Shown: piece by piece, positions 54,341-60,907 of the stretch | Position numbering within the stretch: position 1 is the stretch's first letter | Layout of the letters: each line of letters opens with the position of its first letter | Origin: Paenibacillus qinlingensis | Lineage (GTDB): Bacteria; Bacillota; Bacilli; Paenibacillales; NBRC-103111 | NCBI RefSeq assembly: GCF_013204845.1 | Contig: NZ_JABMKY010000007.1 | Coordinates: 248,001 to 312,000 of the forward strand | Length of the DNA stretch: 64,000 nt | Reading direction: 5' to 3' | Made by a program: the position numbers and the translations under genes | The notes under the pieces: generated by a model | The model's input: only the letters and a program-made list of their open reading frames with translations | What the model was told of the DNA's origin: nothing | Database searches by the model: none

Positions 54341-55207
54341 ATGGACGATACCCCCTTAAGTCGCAGGTCATTCCTCAAGCATAGTCTATTGGCGGTTGGT
54401 TCTTTAGGGTTATTAGCGGGGATGAGTGGTGCATATGGTATTTTCGGTGAGCCAAATTGGATCCAGACCACGACGGTCAAACTATCATACAAGCGTTATC
54501 CAGCTTCGTTCGCAGGTATGCGAATCGTGCAATTTAGTGATACACATATTAGCAAGTATTATGGCTTATCTCATTTAACTAGATTGGCTAAGTTGCTGCA
54601 GCGACAAGAACCCGACATCCTTGTTTTTACTGGCGATTTATTTGATTCCAGACAAGGCGAAATATCCAATGACGTGATCCCCATTCTCTCTCAGCTTAAA
54701 GCGACGTATGGGAAATATGCGGTATTAGGCAATCATGATCTGCGTATGGATGCGAAACGAATAACGGAAGTATTGGAGCAATCTGGATTTAAAGTACTCG
54801 TCAATGAAAGCCAAAGAATCAGCCGAGGAGAAGAAAGTATTCATATCGTCGGTGTGGATGAGATGTTCCACGGTAAGCCCAATTTGCCTCGTGCGCTACA
54901 AGGTATTAGGGAAGATGAATTCGTCCTCTTGCTTGCACATGAGCCTGATTTTGCCGACACGGCTTGGAAATATCCTATTGATTTACAGCTTTCTGGGCAC
55001 AGTCATGGTGGACAAATTCGGATTCCTTTCTATGGAAGTGTATTCACACCAGATCTTGGTCAGAAGTACTCGATAGGCTTGTATAACTTTGACGGAACTG
55101 AGTTCCATGTGTACACTAATCGCGGTATTGGTACGACCTTATTACCGATTCGATTTAATTGCCGGCCTGAGATCACTGTATTCGTGCTCGAGACGAATTC
55201 CATATAA
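54341..55207 (+). CDS. Tat-targeted metallophosphoesterase (YkuE-like)
   Basis: 288 aa. Twin-arginine signal SRRSFLKHSLLAVGSLGLLAGM (residues 7-28). Metallophosphoesterase motifs QFSDTHI, FTGDLFDSR, LGNHDLRMDA, LLAHEPDF and LSGHSHGGQIRIP with their metal ligands. Exported, cell-surface phosphodiesterase; substrates of YkuE-type enzymes are membrane or wall related. SD aggagg. Confidence 0.93.
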   Translation: MDDTPLSRRSFLKHSLLAVGSLGLLAGMSGAYGIFGEPNWIQTTTVKLSYKRYPASFAGMRIVQFSDTHISKYYGLSHLTRLAKLLQRQEPDILVFTGDLFDSRQGEISNDVIPILSQLKATYGKYAVLGNHDLRMDAKRITEVLEQSGFKVLVNESQRISRGEESIHIVGVDEMFHGKPNLPRALQGIREDEFVLLLAHEPDFADTAWKYPIDLQLSGHSHGGQIRIPFYGSVFTPDLGQKYSIGLYNFDGTEFHVYTNRGIGTTLLPIRFNCRPEITVFVLETNSI

Positions 55208-55212
55208 ACGTA

Positions 55213-55248
55213 AAAACCTCCGCTGCTAAGAGAAGCAACGGAGGTTTT
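55213..55248 (+). terminator. Bidirectional terminator
   Basis: AAAACCTCCG (55213-55222) / CGGAGGTTTT (55239-55248) with an inner ctgct/aagcaa loop; between convergent genes. Confidence 0.87.
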
Positions 55249-55254
55249 ATTTGA

Positions 55255-55545
55255 TTAATAGCAGAACCATTTCTTCCAAATATCTAGCGAACTAACAGCT
55301 TCGTCCGATTCCCAGTCTACATCATTAAAATCTTGCTGATTCGAGTTTGTCATAAAATCATTTAATTCGGTATTTATTTCTGTGGGATTGTTGAAAAAAT
55401 TAGTGAAATAGTGATAAAAACTATGTGACTTACTTTGCGAATAATTGTCGGAGTAACTGATACTTGATGATGCTGACGAATAGGCAGGAAACATAATTGC
55501 GCTAGAGAGTAGAAGAATAAAAGGTAGTTTTAGAAATTTAAACAT
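55255..55545 (-). CDS. Small secreted protein of unknown function under a SinR-type box
   Basis: 96 aa. Signal peptide MFKFLKLPFILLLSSAIMFPAYSSA, then a Ser/Tyr/Asn/Phe-rich mature part of about 70 residues (SYSDNYSQSKSHSFYHYFTNFFNN) and an acidic end with a single Cys two residues from the C-terminus (KKWFCY). SD aagggagg. No family recognised. The SinR-type box over its promoter suggests it is made with the matrix. Confidence 0.78.
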   Translation of the reverse strand: MFKFLKLPFILLLSSAIMFPAYSSASSSISYSDNYSQSKSHSFYHYFTNFFNNPTEINTELNDFMTNSNQQDFNDVDWESDEAVSSLDIWKKWFCY

Positions 55546-55582
55546 TTTTACGACCTCCCTTCTTGAATAGTAACTGGAAATT

Positions 55583-55602
55583 GTTCTTTATTAAGAATTA
55601 TA
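55583..55602 (-). promoter_or_regulatory. SinR-type box and -10 of the small secreted protein gene
   Basis: GTTCTTTATTAAGAAT (55583-55598) abuts a minus-strand TATAAT (55602-55597); the -35 is weak. Confidence 0.68.
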
Positions 55603-55657
55603 CAGCAAATAATAGGTTTTGAGAACGGTGAAAGCATAGATCATTTCTTATATTTAT

Positions 55658-55672
55658 GATACAATATGTAAC
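55658..55672. promoter_or_regulatory. Family-B operator GATAC-AATAT-GTAAC
   Basis: Imperfect inverted repeat (GTAAC right arm) between the small secreted protein gene and the recombinase-like gene. Confidence 0.6.
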
Positions 55673-55728
55673 ATAATAGTTGAAAAGGGAGTGGTATGCC
55701 AATATAATGATTTCTTCACCTATCAATA

Positions 55729-55743
55729 GATACATATCGTAAC
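55729..55743. promoter_or_regulatory. Family-B operator GATAC-ATATC-GTAAC
   Basis: Identical 15-mer to the site at 58902; 42 bp before the recombinase-like start, 71 bp from the previous box. Confidence 0.65.
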
Positions 55744-55784
55744 ATATCCTATGAAACTAATTAAGGTCATGTGAGGTGCTATTC

Positions 55785-56291
55785 ATGCAAGTTGTTCAAC
55801 CAATTAGAGAACAAGAGAAGATTGAGCAAATTCAGGAAGTGTTGAAAGAACAATCGGTTCGTGACTGGCTGCTTTTCACAATTGGAATTAATTCAGGACT
55901 CCATCTTAGCGATATTCTCTATTTAAAAGTAAAAGATGTAACGGATCGAAATACTGTGAGTGTAAGAGAGGAAAAAACGGGGAAAGTAAAGACATTCCAG
56001 CTTTCTTCGCAGCTGAAGGCTTATATTAAGGAATATGTCCAATATATGGATGAAGACAATTACTTATTTCCTTCCCAGCGTACGGGTCACCCCATTAAGC
56101 GAATACGTGTGTATCGGATTCTTAATCAGGCTGCAAAGCAGGTAGGCTTAACAGATATAGGTACGCATACCCTTCGTAAGACCTATGGCTATCATTACTA
56201 CCTCAAAACAAGAAATGTCTCTGTACTTAGAGATTTGTTTAATCAGTCAGCACCATCCGTGACTTTAAAGTATATTGGTGTCAACAATTAA
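55785..56291 (+). CDS. Short tyrosine-recombinase-like protein with altered active site
   Basis: 168 aa from ATG 55785 with gagg 9 nt upstream; catalytic domain only. Family blocks: INSGLHLSDILYLKVKDV, EEKTGKVKTF (Lys), THTLRKTYGYHYY (His-x2-Arg) and SAPSVTLKYIG (Tyr). The first active-site Arg, normally in GLRISD, is His here, and the His of NHSSPSVTL is Gln (FNQSAPSVTL). Two of the catalytic residues are therefore changed. Flanked by family-B operators and the xre-like gene. Confidence 0.82.
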   Translation: MQVVQPIREQEKIEQIQEVLKEQSVRDWLLFTIGINSGLHLSDILYLKVKDVTDRNTVSVREEKTGKVKTFQLSSQLKAYIKEYVQYMDEDNYLFPSQRTGHPIKRIRVYRILNQAAKQVGLTDIGTHTLRKTYGYHYYLKTRNVSVLRDLFNQSAPSVTLKYIGVNN

Positions 56292-56322
56292 TGGAAGGCT
56301 GAGCGTTGAGAGAAGCTAGTAA

Positions 56323-56691
56323 TTACTCTAATGAACGCTCAGCCCTAACAAAAGCAATAAACCTTCTTGCTTCCTCGGCTGATAATCGTTTCCCATCCAC
56401 GGTTAATGAAAACTTCTGTAGAATACCCTCGTCAGTTAAATCCAAATTTTCGACAAAGTCTCGTACATCCTCATCCAAAACAGTTTGTTGATGGTTCGTA
56501 CGTCCTAGCAAATAATCAATAGAAACATTGAAAAAGTTTGCAATCTTATTAATAGTTTCATAATCAGGTTCGCGGCGATTGGTCTCATAATGAGACAGGG
56601 ATGCTCGGGAAATACCTATTTTGACGGATAAGTCCTCTTGGGTTAGTCCTCTTTTTTCACGCAAGAGTGCAATGCGATCTCCATATTTCAG
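56323..56691 (-). CDS. Xre-like repressor, candidate regulator of family-B boxes
   Basis: About 122 aa if it begins at CTG 56691, which has gagga 9 nt upstream; the TTG at 56664 would cut off the first helix (KYGDRIALLREKRGLTQ). HTH of the XRE family, TQEDLSVKIGISRASLSHYETNRREPDYETINKIANFFNVSIDYLLGR, close to Xre of Bacillus prophage PBSX in the recognition helix. The C-terminal 50 residues (DEDVRDFVENLDLTDEGILQKF) are a helical oligomerisation tail. Surrounded by GATAC-N5-GTATC boxes, which resemble the Xre operator as I recall it. Confidence 0.8.
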   Translation of the reverse strand: MKYGDRIALLREKRGLTQEDLSVKIGISRASLSHYETNRREPDYETINKIANFFNVSIDYLLGRTNHQQTVLDEDVRDFVENLDLTDEGILQKFSLTVDGKRLSAEEARRFIAFVRAERSLE

Positions 56692-56795
56692 CTTGATCAG
56701 TCCTCACTGTTCATAATCATTCAATTATTATATCCACTATCATTAACGAAATATACCAGAAGATAATTATAACAAAGCAGAGATTCATTTGACTA

Positions 56796-56810
56796 GATAC
56801 AAAATGTATT
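56796..56810. promoter_or_regulatory. Family-B operator GATAC-AAAAT-GTATT
   Basis: In the divergent region between the xre-like gene and the two-CxxC gene; 41 bp from the next box. Confidence 0.65.
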
Positions 56811-56829
56811 TGAAATAATCAATAAACCC

Positions 56830-56858
56830 TTGATAAGTTACGAAATGTATCATATAAT
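56830..56858 (+). promoter_or_regulatory. Promoter of the two-CxxC gene with family-B operator in the spacer
   Basis: TTGATA 56830-56835, 17-bp spacer, TATAAT 56853-56858. GTTAC-GAAAT-GTATC (56837-56851) fills the spacer, the same geometry as at 6123 and 58561. Confidence 0.8.
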
Positions 56859-56866
56859 GAATATTA

Positions 56867-56881
56867 TATACATATTGTAAC
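56867..56881. promoter_or_regulatory. Family-B-like site TATAC-ATATT-GTAAC
   Basis: Weaker match, 9 bp after the -10 of the two-CxxC gene promoter. Confidence 0.45.
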
Positions 56882-56921
56882 AGGTTACGACATTTAGTCA
56901 TACATCTAAGGGGGATAATAG

Positions 56922-57113
56922 ATGATTAATTTTGAAAAAGTATTTTGTGTCGAATGCAATGAAATGATGGATAAGTGTTATGCTAGAAAGATTTTTAAGA
57001 CAGGCTACTACCATACCACAATTCCATTAGCCCATTGCATGAAATGTGAGACGATGCATGCCATTTACATTCCAAGCTACGTTGAGGGCATGGCTGTTGC
57101 GAGTTGGATTTGA
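56922..57113 (+). CDS. Small two-CxxC (zinc-ribbon-like) protein
   Basis: 63 aa. CVECN near residue 9 and CMKCE near residue 39 could bind one zinc ion; between them is an aromatic-basic stretch (YARKIFKTGYYHTTIPLAH). No family recognised. SD aagggggat. It has the best consensus promoter among the family-B set, so strong regulated expression is likely. Followed by a terminator, hence monocistronic. Confidence 0.75.
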   Translation: MINFEKVFCVECNEMMDKCYARKIFKTGYYHTTIPLAHCMKCETMHAIYIPSYVEGMAVASWI

Positions 57114-57165
57114 TCAGATAAGGCGGGAGCAACATGAGAGACACGAAATGGACTTGTCAGCACCA

Positions 57166-57208
57166 ATAAGCCACGTTCTCTTAGTTGTATAAGAGACGTG
57201 GTTTATTA
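57166..57208 (+). terminator. Terminator after the two-CxxC gene
   Basis: AATAAG-CCACG-(T)-TCTCTT pairs with AAGAGA-CGTGG-TTTATT around an 8-nt loop; T-rich tail. Confidence 0.82.
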
Positions 57209-57221
57209 TTTGTTTTCTCAC

Positions 57222-57257
57222 TTGTAAATCTACAACCTCGATGATACAATACGTATC
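57222..57257 (+). promoter_or_regulatory. Promoter of the LCP gene overlapped by a family-B operator
   Basis: TTGTAA 57222-57227, 17-bp spacer, TACAAT 57245-57250. The perfect palindrome GATAC-AATAC-GTATC (57243-57257) covers the -10. Confidence 0.72.
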
Positions 57258-57288
57258 TAATAAAAGGATAAGTTAAAGGAGTGACTAC

Positions 57289-58287
57289 ATGCGTCGTTGG
57301 GTAGTGTACACTGCAGGCTGTCTCTTTGTTGGAATCATTGGGGGGGGATTAGGTGTTTATTGGAAATATGAGCCCGTTCATCACTTTGAGCAAGTAGATG
57401 TGCCAGTTCTAAGCAGACCAAAGGTTCCTATTGAGGAAGGAGTGACGGTCATTCAGTCGAAAGTTGCTGTAGAAGCAACGCCTCAATTCACGCAGCAAGC
57501 ATCGGCTAAACCGGTAAAGTCATTCAATGTGCTTCTTCTTGGGACGGACGCCAGGGGTACCGAGAATTCAAGATCGGATGTTGTTATTGTTTTACACATT
57601 ATTCCCAGTACTCGTAAAATCAATATGATTTCCATCCCCAGAGACAGTCGCGTCTACATAGATGGTGTGGGATACACCAAAATAAACCATGCGCATATCC
57701 TTGGTGAGATGAGGGGAGGTAACGAGGCCGGGACGAAGGAAGCTCTTCAAACGGTTTCCAATTTTCTGGATGTACCCATCAATTATTACATGAAGACTAA
57801 TTTTAAAGGATTTGAGGATTTCATCGATACCATTGGCGGTGTGAATGTAGAGGTTAAAAATGATATTTATTTACTACATGCTGGGGTGACACTTCCCCAA
57901 GGCAAGCAGCATATTGATGGCAAGTTGGCGCTGAGTCTGGCAAGAGAACGATATGCCTTTGCGAATGGGGATTTCGACAGGCAAAGCGAGCAAACACAGC
58001 TATTAAAAACGGTTGCTACAGAAATCTTGAGGCCAGAGCATATGGGGGAAATCGCAGGTTTGCTAGCAAAAGTCAAGAAAGATATCGTGGATACCAATTT
58101 CCAGGATAGCGATATCATCAGTTTAGCTTGGCTATTTAAAGGAATGACAGCGGATGATTTTACAACCAAGCAAGTTCCTGGCCAAAGTGGCTATGAGATG
58201 GATCCGTTGGTCCATTCAAGGTTATATTATTGGATTCCGGATATGGTGAAGGTGAAGGAAATCAGCTCTACGTTATTTAAGGATTAA
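57289..58287 (+). CDS. LytR-CpsA-Psr (LCP) glycopolymer ligase
   Basis: 332 aa. N-terminal membrane helix (about 5-24), then the LCP domain: LLLGTDARGTENSRSDVVIVLHI, ISIPRDSRVYIDG, KINHAH, IGGVNVEVKNDI, HIDGKLALSLARERYAF with the conserved Arg and Asp residues that bind polyprenyl pyrophosphate. Attaches undecaprenyl-linked polymers, probably the product of the capsule operon downstream, to peptidoglycan. SD aaaggag. Confidence 0.93.
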   Translation: MRRWVVYTAGCLFVGIIGGGLGVYWKYEPVHHFEQVDVPVLSRPKVPIEEGVTVIQSKVAVEATPQFTQQASAKPVKSFNVLLLGTDARGTENSRSDVVIVLHIIPSTRKINMISIPRDSRVYIDGVGYTKINHAHILGEMRGGNEAGTKEALQTVSNFLDVPINYYMKTNFKGFEDFIDTIGGVNVEVKNDIYLLHAGVTLPQGKQHIDGKLALSLARERYAFANGDFDRQSEQTQLLKTVATEILRPEHMGEIAGLLAKVKKDIVDTNFQDSDIISLAWLFKGMTADDFTTKQVPGQSGYEMDPLVHSRLYYWIPDMVKVKEISSTLFKD

Positions 58288-58560
58288 ACTTTGCAGCCGA
58301 AAAAGAACCAACTTTCGCAGTTTGGATACACTATGTATCTGGGAAAACGGAATTATTTTTTTTGAAAATGTCATATGACAAGAGCCGCTGATTCTATCAG
58401 ACATGGGTGCGCTTACAAGATTTCTTGCAGAAATCCGTGGGGAATTCTAATCATATCTGAGGATTTGCGGGCATAACTTTGAAAACAGATGATGTAATTT
58501 TCACACGTGCTATACAAGTCTTTGAGGATCTATCGATCTTTCTTATTTTGTGAAATCCTC
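58288..58560. other. Intergenic region after the LCP gene
   Basis: About 270 bp without a supported gene. It holds the perfect family-B box GATAC-ACTAT-GTATC (58325-58339) and a 12-bp palindrome TGTCATATGACA (58369-58380). A 62-aa frame starting at 58507 crosses the promoter at 58561 and is judged spurious. Confidence 0.6.
58325..58339. promoter_or_regulatory. Family-B operator GATAC-ACTAT-GTATC
   Basis: Perfect inverted repeat 37 bp after the LCP stop, not in an obvious promoter; may act as an auxiliary site for the promoter at 58561. Confidence 0.62.
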
Positions 58561-58589
58561 TTGACAAGATACGAGATGTATCATAAATT
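58561..58589 (+). promoter_or_regulatory. Capsule operon promoter with family-B operator in the spacer
   Basis: TTGACA 58561-58566, 17-bp spacer, TAAATT 58584-58589. GATAC-GAGAT-GTATC (58568-58582) fills the spacer. Confidence 0.8.
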
Positions 58590-58649
58590 GAAAGCAGATT
58601 TAAAGCGAAATGTCATAAAACATAACATGATCAGGAGTGGTGCTCTTTT

Positions 58650-58802
58650 ATGGAAAAAGATAAGCCAGTTACACTTGAGATTAAAGATGTTTTAAGACAT
58701 TTGGGACTGGATTTGCAGCAGTTTCTGTTGTGGAAAGAAAGCCAGTCGAAGAAAAACCTCCAAGTAAATCCAAACAAGGCTCCCCTCACTCACGAGCGAT
58801 AA
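58650..58802 (+). CDS. Small 50-aa protein, first gene after the capsule promoter
   Basis: ATG 58650 with aggag 12 nt upstream. Sequence: MEKDKPVTLEIKDVLRHLGL, then DLQQFLLWKESQSKKNLQVN and a short basic Pro-containing end. Predicted amphipathic helix in the first 30 residues. No family recognised. Its place about 60 nt downstream of a consensus promoter and before the PilZ-like gene supports real expression. Confidence 0.55.
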   Translation: MEKDKPVTLEIKDVLRHLGLDLQQFLLWKESQSKKNLQVNPNKAPLTHER

Positions 58803-58901
58803 CACACGTCGCATCGTCCAAACAATCCCCTAAATACGCGTTTACGTACGCCACACTTATCGCACATGCAAGTCAGCACCTGTTGTAGTCAGGCTCAAGA
58901 T

Positions 58902-58916
58902 GATACATATCGTAAC
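58902..58916. promoter_or_regulatory. Family-B operator GATAC-ATATC-GTAAC
   Basis: In the leader right before the SD of the PilZ-like gene; the same 15-mer as at 55729. Confidence 0.65.
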
Positions 58917-58933
58917 ATTAAGGAGGGGAATAG

Positions 58934-59374
58934 ATGACTACATCTTTTGCTGAAGGATCAGAAATAGTTTTGAAATATCCCTGTTATGGTTTGATGAATA
59001 TTAAGCAGATCGACGGACGACTATTGGATTCCAAGTATACGCCGTTCAAAGTGATCGACATTAGTCCTTCAAGAATGGGCTTCACTTCTTATTTAAGTCT
59101 GCCCATAAATGAAAATGTGATTTGGTGTTTCCAATTTAAGTTTCATAACGAAGACATATCGTTATGCGGCGTGCTCCGTGAAAAAAGCCAGTATGAGAAT
59201 GGCTATGTCTATGCCGTGGAGTGGTTGAAGGAAGAAACATCAACCGGCGACGTTGTGTTGCAAACCCTTCGTTTCTGGGAGCATCAATTCAAGAATGAAT
59301 TTGGGAAAGCTGTACGAGGCTATGTTAATGCAATGGAGTTAGCCAATAAGACAACAATGGATGTTTCATGCTGA
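58934..59374 (+). CDS. PilZ-like domain protein
   Basis: 146 aa. About residues 25-95 look like a PilZ beta-barrel: FKVIDISPSRMGFTSYLSLPINENVIWCFQFKF, ISLCGVLREKSQYENGYVYAVEWL. The usual (D/N)xSxxG is DISPSRMG with two extra residues, and the RxxxR motif before it is not evident, so c-di-GMP binding is uncertain. SD aaggaggg. Overlaps the CpsB gene by 7 nt; probably a regulator of capsule synthesis. Confidence 0.7.
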   Translation: MTTSFAEGSEIVLKYPCYGLMNIKQIDGRLLDSKYTPFKVIDISPSRMGFTSYLSLPINENVIWCFQFKFHNEDISLCGVLREKSQYENGYVYAVEWLKEETSTGDVVLQTLRFWEHQFKNEFGKAVRGYVNAMELANKTTMDVSC

Positions 59375-60135
59375 TTGATACACATTGTCATATCTTACCT
59401 GGTCTGGATGATGGGGCTAGAACATGGGATGAAGCCATTGAAATGGCTCAATACGCTTCTAGCCAAGGTATTCATACTATCGTGGCGACGCCTCACCATG
59501 GTGATGGGAGACACGATAATCAGGCCGAGAAGGTTGATCTTGCTGTACAAGAGCTGAGCGATGAGCTTGAAAAGCGCCATATTTTCGTCCGTATCCTCTC
59601 AGGCCAAGAAGTTAGAGTCTCTAAGGGGCTCCTTCTTGACTTGGATGCGAAGCGTATTCGAACACTGAATCATAGCCAGTATATCTTGCTAGAGCTACCT
59701 CCAACAGGTATTCCTAATTATTTTGACGAGGTCTTGTATGAATTGCGGGTACTTGGCTTAACGGTCATTCTCGCACATCCGGAACGGCAGCTTGATTTTA
59801 TAGCAAATCCTCGCTTGCTTCACAGCTACGTGGAACAGGGATGCCTGTGCCAGATTACTTCGCAGTCCTTAATGGGACAATTTGGCCGCAAAATTCAAAA
59901 GTTCGCCATGTATATTTGCCAATCACATTTGGCTCATTTGATCGCCTCGGATGCGCATAATTTGGCTAGTAGGAGGAGTAATTTAGCAGAAGCTTTTTCG
60001 TATATAGAAAAGGTTCAGGGTCGTAAAGCTCTGGAGCAATATTCGTTGAACGCGGCATGTGTTGTACGAAATGAAAGGATTGTGACGGAGACCTATCCGT
60101 ATAAACGAAGATTGTGGTGTCTACCATTACATTAA
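59368..60135 (+). CDS. CpsB/YwqE-type protein-tyrosine phosphatase (PHP family)
   Basis: 255 aa. MLIDTHCHILPGLDDGARTWDEAIEMA start, TPHHGDGRHDN, GQEVRVS, LLELPPTGIPNYF, LAHPERQ and LIASDAHNLASRRSNL supply the metal ligands of PHP phosphatases. Dephosphorylates the BY-kinase at 60888. Classical cpsB-C-D order. Confidence 0.93.
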   Translation: MLIDTHCHILPGLDDGARTWDEAIEMAQYASSQGIHTIVATPHHGDGRHDNQAEKVDLAVQELSDELEKRHIFVRILSGQEVRVSKGLLLDLDAKRIRTLNHSQYILLELPPTGIPNYFDEVLYELRVLGLTVILAHPERQLDFIANPRLLHSYVEQGCLCQITSQSLMGQFGRKIQKFAMYICQSHLAHLIASDAHNLASRRSNLAEAFSYIEKVQGRKALEQYSLNAACVVRNERIVTETYPYKRRLWCLPLH

Positions 60136-60151
60136 CTATTGGAGGGTCACA

Positions 60152-60907
60152 ATGGAAATCGAACTCAGACAATATTTGACCATTGTTCAAAAAAAGATAG
60201 GGTTGATTGCAAGCATTGTGCTTCTGGCAAGTGTAGTTACTGGACTTGTGAGCTACTATTTGATTGCTCCTCTTTATGAAGCGAGCTCTAAGATCATCGT
60301 CAATAAATCGACGGACATCCCAGGCAGGGAGAATCTCGATTACGATTCCATACGGACGAACGCATTGTTGATTAAGACGTATAAGGAGATTATTTTAACC
60401 CCTGCCATACTCGACAGTGTTGTTACGAAGTATCCTGATCTTGGTTTGACAAGCGCTGACCTCATGGACATGATTCTGGTTAGCTCAACGGTGGATACGC
60501 AAGTGATGACGATATCCATTAGAAGTTTATCGGCAGAGAAAGCAGCTAAGACAGTGAATGCCGTCTCAGAAGTTTTTAAGAATACAATTCCTTCTATTAT
60601 GAAGGTAGATAATGTTGTCATTTTGAGTGAAGCAAAGCCCGAGGATAATCAAGGACCAGTTTCACCCCATATGATCATGAATGTAGCGATCGCATTCGTC
60701 GTATCCCTCATGTTTGCGGTTGCCCTCGTGTTTCTCTTAGATTATTTGGACGATTCCATCCAGTCGGAAGTCGACATTGAACAATACCTAGGTTTACCTA
60801 CACTTGCCACCATTTCTAAAGTAAAACCAGAAGATATGCAAAGCAAAGCACCTTCAAAATCCCATAGAAAGGTAGGCGATACGGTCTATGCGAACGCTAA
60901 TCAATAA
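60152..60907 (+). CDS. CpsC/EpsA-type chain-length and kinase-activator protein
   Basis: 251 aa. Two membrane helices (about 14-36 and 176-198) around a Wzz domain starting EASSKIIVNKSTD; cytosolic tail KPEDMQSKAPSKSHRK. SD ttggaggg. Overlaps the kinase gene by 20 nt, as in the copy at 6219, showing the two loci derive from one ancestor. Confidence 0.93.
   Translation: MEIELRQYLTIVQKKIGLIASIVLLASVVTGLVSYYLIAPLYEASSKIIVNKSTDIPGRENLDYDSIRTNALLIKTYKEIILTPAILDSVVTKYPDLGLTSADLMDMILVSSTVDTQVMTISIRSLSAEKAAKTVNAVSEVFKNTIPSIMKVDNVVILSEAKPEDNQGPVSPHMIMNVAIAFVVSLMFAVALVFLLDYLDDSIQSEVDIEQYLGLPTLATISKVKPEDMQSKAPSKSHRKVGDTVYANANQ

Noticed and set aside
55785..56291. Integrated element bounded by att sites around the recombinase
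   Set aside because: No direct repeats, tRNA gene or phage/ICE genes seen nearby; the genes around it share one operator family and look resident.
58507..58695. 62-aa ORF before the capsule operon
   Set aside because: It starts upstream of the consensus promoter at 58561 and runs through its operator; composition is not protein-like.
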